Below, one piece after another: positions 60,404-64,000 of a stretch of DNA of 64,000 bases. Position 1 is the first letter of the stretch. Each line of letters opens with the position of its first letter. A model generated the notes under the pieces. That model saw only the letters and a program-made list of their open reading frames with translations. It made no database searches and had not been told where the DNA came from. The stretch covers positions 1 to 64,000 of the forward strand of contig CAJUFK010000002.1 of the NCBI GenBank assembly GCA_910585535.1, in the 5' to 3' direction. The position numbers and the translations under genes were made by a program. This DNA is from an uncultured Angelakisella sp. (GTDB lineage Bacteria; Bacillota; Clostridia; Oscillospirales; Ruminococcaceae).

Positions 60404-62512
60404 TCATAAATTACTTGTTTTGCAAGTGCTTTCTTTACAAATGCTATTTCTCTTCATATCTTCAATACTTACCGCCGTATGGACATACCGCCGGAGCAGG
60501 CCCACCGCCTGGGGCGGCTCGCTTTTCTCCGGTTCCGGCGGCGGTGTGGGTTTGCTATCTGCCAAAGGTCCTTCCGGGGCAGGCTGTACCTCCGGGGGAG
60601 GCTCCGGAACAGGCTGGACCGGCGGGGCGGGAGCCGCCTTTGCTCTTTCCTTCTCCTGCTCCTCCCGCACCCGCCACCGGGGGATGTAATCTACCACCCG
60701 CACCCTGGGCATCTGGCTGAATCCCGGAAGGTCGTCCGGGTTTATCTTGGAGAGGAGCAGCGGCTTTTGTCCCCGGAGAATGACGATCTCCTTGCTGTTG
60801 TCCAGCCGCAGCAGCTCGTCCGGGTACATGAGGGGCCGCTGGGTGGTGGTGCGGCTCTGGCTGTAAGGCCGGGTGTTGTTGTAGACCGGGGAGAACAGCG
60901 GCTGCACCGGCGTTTGGCTCGTGGTGGTGGCGATGCTGGCGACGCCGATCTTGGCCGACCAGTAGTCCACCGTCATCTTGTCATTGGCCCCCAGGAAGAT
61001 CTGAAGGTCGCAGTTGCCGATGATCTCCTCCCACTCCCGGTCGGGATAGCGGTCCGAAATTTGGGCCACCCCTTGTATCACGATCTGGCAGTTGATGCCG
61101 AAGCTGCGGCAGACGGCGATGGTCCGCTTGAAATCCACCAGATGCCCGATGTTGCAGGCCTCCTCCAGCATGGCGTTCACCGCCACCGGCAGCCGCCCGC
61201 CGGGGCAGTTCTTCCGGGCGTGGTTGGGCAGAACGGTGAACATCAGGGAGAAGAACAGGGAGCTGAGAAACTCCAAAGAACTGTCCTGGGCGGAGATGAT
61301 GCAGTAGTAGGCGCAGGGCCTTTGCCCCAGCTGCAAAAGGTCGATGTCGTTGTACCGGGTGATCTTGTCGATAAGGGGGTTCTGAAAGACGCTGAGCCGG
61401 TTCCCCAGGCCGATGGCCACATTCCCCCAGATCTGTCGCCCCGCCAGCTTAAAGACATTGTAGGGGGAGATGGCCGGATGCCCCGGCGGCAGCTGGGCGA
61501 ACAATTCGTCGATCTCCTGGAAAGTGTTTTGAGAAAGGATATGGTAGACCGTTCCCAGAGACCGCTCCTCCATGGGAAGCAGCTGCCCGGTGGCAGGCTC
61601 CCGGCGGTCGTTGACATAGTGGAGGAGGGCCATGAGGAGGTTCTTCTCCGCCTTTTCCCAGAAGTCCTGGCGCTCGTTGGCGTTTGAGGTGTTCTTGATG
61701 ATGACCTCGGCGATGGTGGCGATAAGGGAGGAGTCACCCCCTACCACACTCATGCAGTTAAAACCATCGCTGTTTTCCAGGTCCAGGAGGTTGTAAGCTT
61801 TTACCAGATACCCCTGCCGGCGCAGCGTCTCGGAGGTCCGCTCGAACAGCTCCCCCTTGGGGTCCACGATGACCATACTTTCTTTTTCCTTCTTCATGGC
61901 CATGCCGTAGATAAAGGGCAGTACAAATCCCCGGCTTTTCCCGGTGCCGGAGGCTCCGTAGATCATCACATGGCGGTTAAGGGGCAGATCTGGCTTTACT
62001 GCCAGGTATTCCTCCTCCACACCGTCCTCCTGTTTGCCTATAAGCACTCCCTCCAGCTTCTCCGGCGGGCCAATGTCGATAAGCTTTTCGATCTCGGCTC
62101 GCTTGGTCCACCAGCCCCCAGTACCGTGGGTGCCCTCAGCCACAATGTCAAAGCCCCTGGGGTCTCGCTGGACCTTGCAGCCGGATAGCCAGTGGTATCC
62201 CTTCTTGGAGAGCAGGCAGACCATGACAGCGCAGAAGAAGGTGACTCCCAGCCCGGTGGGGGTGAATATCGCCAAAAGGTTCGTTATCGGGTTTAGAACC
62301 CAAAGGCTTTGGACCTCCGGCGTTCCCGGTGTATGAAAGGTGCTGTCGATACCCAGCCGGACAGAGTGAATAAACATCCCGTAGAAGTACCACCCCGCCA
62401 GCAGGAGAAGGAGGTGGGCTTCAGCCCAGTCCAATACCTGAACCGCCTTTTTCCGACAGCACCGCGGCAGATGGCCGGCCAGCTTTTTTCCTTTTTGGAA
62501 TATCGGAGACAT
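60404..62512 (-). CDS. VirD4/TraG-type coupling protein
   Basis: This 702-residue type IV coupling ATPase has two N-terminal membrane helices (about 30-50 and 80-100), Walker A YGASGTGKSRGF (near residue 188), Walker B MVIVDPKGELFE, and the downstream NAMLEEACNIG and IVIQGVAQI motifs of the TraG/TraD family. A Pro-rich tail follows. It recruits relaxase-bound DNA to the mating channel. The ATG at 62512 has GAGGGAGG upstream. Confidence 0.94.
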   Translation of the reverse strand: MSPIFQKGKKLAGHLPRCCRKKAVQVLDWAEAHLLLLLAGWYFYGMFIHSVRLGIDSTFHTPGTPEVQSLWVLNPITNLLAIFTPTGLGVTFFCAVMVCLLSKKGYHWLSGCKVQRDPRGFDIVAEGTHGTGGWWTKRAEIEKLIDIGPPEKLEGVLIGKQEDGVEEEYLAVKPDLPLNRHVMIYGASGTGKSRGFVLPFIYGMAMKKEKESMVIVDPKGELFERTSETLRRQGYLVKAYNLLDLENSDGFNCMSVVGGDSSLIATIAEVIIKNTSNANERQDFWEKAEKNLLMALLHYVNDRREPATGQLLPMEERSLGTVYHILSQNTFQEIDELFAQLPPGHPAISPYNVFKLAGRQIWGNVAIGLGNRLSVFQNPLIDKITRYNDIDLLQLGQRPCAYYCIISAQDSSLEFLSSLFFSLMFTVLPNHARKNCPGGRLPVAVNAMLEEACNIGHLVDFKRTIAVCRSFGINCQIVIQGVAQISDRYPDREWEEIIGNCDLQIFLGANDKMTVDYWSAKIGVASIATTTSQTPVQPLFSPVYNNTRPYSQSRTTTQRPLMYPDELLRLDNSKEIVILRGQKPLLLSKINPDDLPGFSQMPRVRVVDYIPRWRVREEQEKERAKAAPAPPVQPVPEPPPEVQPAPEGPLADSKPTPPPEPEKSEPPQAVGLLRRYVHTAVSIEDMKRNSICKESTCKTSNL

Positions 62513-63707
62513 CAAGATACCCTCCCTCTTTCCTCCCAAACGGCTCTCTGCCGGGGTCGTGGAGCCGAAGTTTTAACGCATCGCTCACTTGCTCCTTTTC
62601 CACTTGGTAGAAATCAACCTGTCCTGCCGCCCCGAACAGTTCCGCCAAAGTCTCCAGCTGTTCCGGGAAAGCCACAATGGACAGCCGGGAAAGTCCTGCG
62701 CCAAAGACTGTTTGGCAGGCCCGCTGAAGCCGCTTTATGTCCATGTCCATAGCTACCACCAGGGGGATTCCGTTCAGGGTGGCGTCGGCATCCGGCAGGC
62801 TACTTGGGGGCGGCCGGTAGGCGTTGGACAGGACCAGCCGGGCGATCCTCTCCCGGTAGTCCGGGGTTCCCATCACCAGCAGCTGAACCGCTCCGGCGTC
62901 ACTGCATTCCAGCAGGTGCAGGGGCATTTGGACCATTTTTGCGGCGGTACAAAAGGAAGTCCAGTCGCTTTTGTGCTTTGTCTCCCCGGCAGGGGGCTCG
63001 TGGAGCAGCCACCAGGCGGCGTCGGTATACCGGTCCGAAGCGTAGACAGAAATTGTTTGGGAACATCCCGCGGCGGCCTGGCGAAACCGGGTCATCTCGT
63101 TCACAAAATACATCCCCCGCTGGTCGGTAAAGTGGACCAGGCATCCACAGGTCCCCAGTCGCCCCACCCCGCACATCCGCAGGCCGTTCCAAACCTTGGT
63201 GTTCTGGCGGCGTAGGCTTCTCTGCATGGCTTCGGTGGCGAGAAAGACGCCAGGCCGGTTCAGGTCCTCCAGCCGGTCCCGGAACACATCGAAGCCCGCC
63301 TGATGGAAGGTGAACATCACCCTGGCGGCCTGTTCCCTGCGGCGGGTCTTTGCGGGATCACTGACATACTTGGCGTCTTGGGGATAGGGAAAGCCAATCT
63401 CCGCGAGGAACGCCCAGCCCAAGGGGGTGAGCCGGTACTGCCGCCGTTCCCTGGAATGATAGAGAAGATGCAGCGCCTCCAGCACCCCGATTCCTGCGGG
63501 AGCAAAGATGCTGGAACCGAACCGTTCCGACAGACTGGAAGGCAGCCCCTTGAACCACCCCGCCAAGCGGAGAAGCTCGATTTCTGCGGTGCTAAAAATC
63601 ACCTGTGGATACCCCCTCCCCGGAAATTCACCCCACAATGTGGACATGGTGGGTGGCTCTGATTTTCCGCTCTCGGATGCGCCGGCAGCGGAAAATCCGC
63701 TCTTCAA
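62421..63707 (-). CDS. Unrecognised ICE protein upstream of VirD4
   Basis: This 428-residue soluble protein is in the same operon as virD4 and overlaps it by 92 bp in another frame. A winged-helix-like start (IELLRLAGWFKGLPSSLSERF ... LLYHSRERRQYRLTPLGWAFL) suggests DNA binding. The middle has Arg-rich EAMQRSLRRQNTKVWNGLRMCGVGRLGTCG. TTG start at 63707 with AGGAG upstream; ATG at 63647 is the alternative. Function unknown. Confidence 0.68.
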   Translation of the reverse strand: MKSGFSAAGASESGKSEPPTMSTLWGEFPGRGYPQVIFSTAEIELLRLAGWFKGLPSSLSERFGSSIFAPAGIGVLEALHLLYHSRERRQYRLTPLGWAFLAEIGFPYPQDAKYVSDPAKTRRREQAARVMFTFHQAGFDVFRDRLEDLNRPGVFLATEAMQRSLRRQNTKVWNGLRMCGVGRLGTCGCLVHFTDQRGMYFVNEMTRFRQAAAGCSQTISVYASDRYTDAAWWLLHEPPAGETKHKSDWTSFCTAAKMVQMPLHLLECSDAGAVQLLVMGTPDYRERIARLVLSNAYRPPPSSLPDADATLNGIPLVVAMDMDIKRLQRACQTVFGAGLSRLSIVAFPEQLETLAELFGAAGQVDFYQVEKEQVSDALKLRLHDPGREPFGRKEGGYLDVSDIPKRKKAGRPSAAVLSEKGGSGIGLG

Positions 63708-63726
63708 GCGCCTTTCTCCTCCATTT

Positions 63727-63799
63727 ACATCCAGGGGTAAATTATAATAGGCCCTTGAATATGTTTTTTTGCCCTTTCTGGAAATTCACCCCCGGATGT
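63727..63799. promoter_or_regulatory. 17-bp inverted repeat upstream of the 63707 gene
   Basis: ACATCCAGGGGTAAATT (63727-63743) is repeated inverted, with two mismatches, at 63783-63799 (AATTCACCCCCGGATGT). A third, weaker copy of the GGGGTGAATTT core lies in the coding region near 63621-63640. It may be an operator or an origin/transfer-linked repeat. Confidence 0.55.
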
Positions 63800-63801
63800 G
63801 T

Positions 63802-64000
63802 TCATAGGGAAAAGCCGTACTGCCCCGTCCGCAGGGCGAAAAAGTCCCCGGCTTCCTCCGCCGGGAGGATGTAGATGTGACAGCTGGGCATTTTATCCAA
63901 GGTAGAGAGAAGGGCCATTTCCAGGGTAAACTGGTCGTCGTCCGGGACCACCACCCCTTTGATGGCGTTGGGGATGGCCTTCCAGCCCTTGTTGTCCTGG
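63802..64000 (-). CDS. C-terminal end of an unrecognised protein (partial)
   Basis: An open frame enters from the right edge and stops at TGA (63802-63804). About 65 residues are visible, ending in CHIYILPAEEAGDFFALRTG and QYGFSL, with an acidic VVVPDDDQFTLEMALL before it. It is in line with the leftward block C genes. No family can be assigned from this fragment. Confidence 0.6.
   Translation of the reverse strand, partial: QDNKGWKAIPNAIKGVVVPDDDQFTLEMALLSTLDKMPSCHIYILPAEEAGDFFALRTGQYGFSL

Larger units (their letters stand above)
21481..64000. mobile_element. Integrative conjugative element at tRNA(fMet); right end beyond window
   Basis: An integrase lies 92 bp from the 3' end of tRNA(fMet), pointing toward it, and is followed by an excisionase-like gene, XRE control genes, replication and repair genes (RepA, primase, SSB, DnaN-like clamp, Rad52-like, helicase), a VirD4/TraG coupling protein and several cargo islets. 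This is the layout of an ICE with its left end at a tRNA gene. The attachment core is probably in the tRNA 3' end, but the other copy is outside the window, so the boundary at 21481 is approximate. Relaxase and mating-channel genes are not in view. Confidence 0.85.

Noticed and set aside
21481..64000. CRISPR array
   Set aside because: No set of regularly spaced direct repeats was seen; the only tandem repeat is the two-copy 140-bp unit outside the element.

Overview
The window comes from a GC-rich low-GC-lineage Firmicute, most likely a gut Clostridia of the Oscillospiraceae type. The evidence is the AGGAGG-type ribosome sites, sigma-A promoters, LuxS, a single-chain GlyS, tctABC and UroD-family operons, and the style of the mobile element. 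The genus cannot be fixed from sequence alone.

Chromosomal part (1-21480). A LysR regulator faces an operon of two tandem UroD-family proteins, a CyuA-like L-cysteine desulfidase/serine dehydratase and a YkvI-type carrier, which looks like uptake and breakdown of a small, perhaps sulfur-containing or methylated, compound. Next are a sigma-like pair behind a LexA-like box, a small XRE regulator, and a long leftward operon: two polysaccharide-deacetylase-family hydrolases, TctB, TctC, TctA and an EamA exporter, with a C45 acyltransferase gene beyond a hairpin. A second LysR gene faces this operon. Then come luxS, a TraX-like membrane protein, a YczE-like membrane protein, an unknown membrane protein, a DUF1508 protein and glyS. 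Between them lie a perfect 2 x 140-bp tandem repeat and a related hairpin-forming repeat. This part ends at an initiator tRNA(fMet) preceded by a broken copy of its own 5' half.

Mobile element (about 21481 to beyond 64000). An integrative conjugative element starts right at the 3' end of tRNA(fMet): tyrosine integrase and excisionase-like gene, control genes (DUF1492, XRE, SLOG), then leftward operons. Block A (37800 to 26354) carries a JAMM protease, a ThiF E1-like protein and a PRTRC-B/E2-like protein (a ubiquitin-like conjugation set without a visible ubiquitin-like gene), a bactofilin-like protein, a DUF6094 methyltransferase, a Rad52-like annealing protein, an SMC/SbcC-like ATPase, a CHC2 primase and a DUF6744 protein. 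Block B (51918 to 43909) carries a large SF2 helicase, a DnaN-like clamp, a partial sigma-like protein, a RavA/MoxR-like AAA ATPase, SSB and a ViaA-like VWA protein. Both blocks start behind the same promoter and the same about 190-nt leader, whose terminator-like hairpin shows compensatory base changes. Block C (63707 to 56614) carries an unknown protein, the VirD4/TraG coupling protein, a RepA-type initiator, a DUF5697 protein and an S1-like protein. Relaxase and mating-channel genes are presumably outside the window.

Accessory cargo. (i) At 38131-43845, on the opposite strand, is a duplicated two-gene cassette: a small secreted protein, a conserved hairpin and a cytosolic partner. Each copy has a BlaI-like promoter/operator, and an M56 (BlaR1-like) sensor protease and a BlaI-type repressor follow. 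(ii) At 52211-56146 is an AT-rich four-gene operon: U32-like protein, HhH-GPD-like glycosylase, guanylate-kinase/methyltransferase fusion and GP88. It suggests nucleobase or nucleotide modification. (iii) At 59629 is an AT-rich, possibly HEPN-like gene. Cargo (i) and (ii) are the best candidates for undescribed systems.
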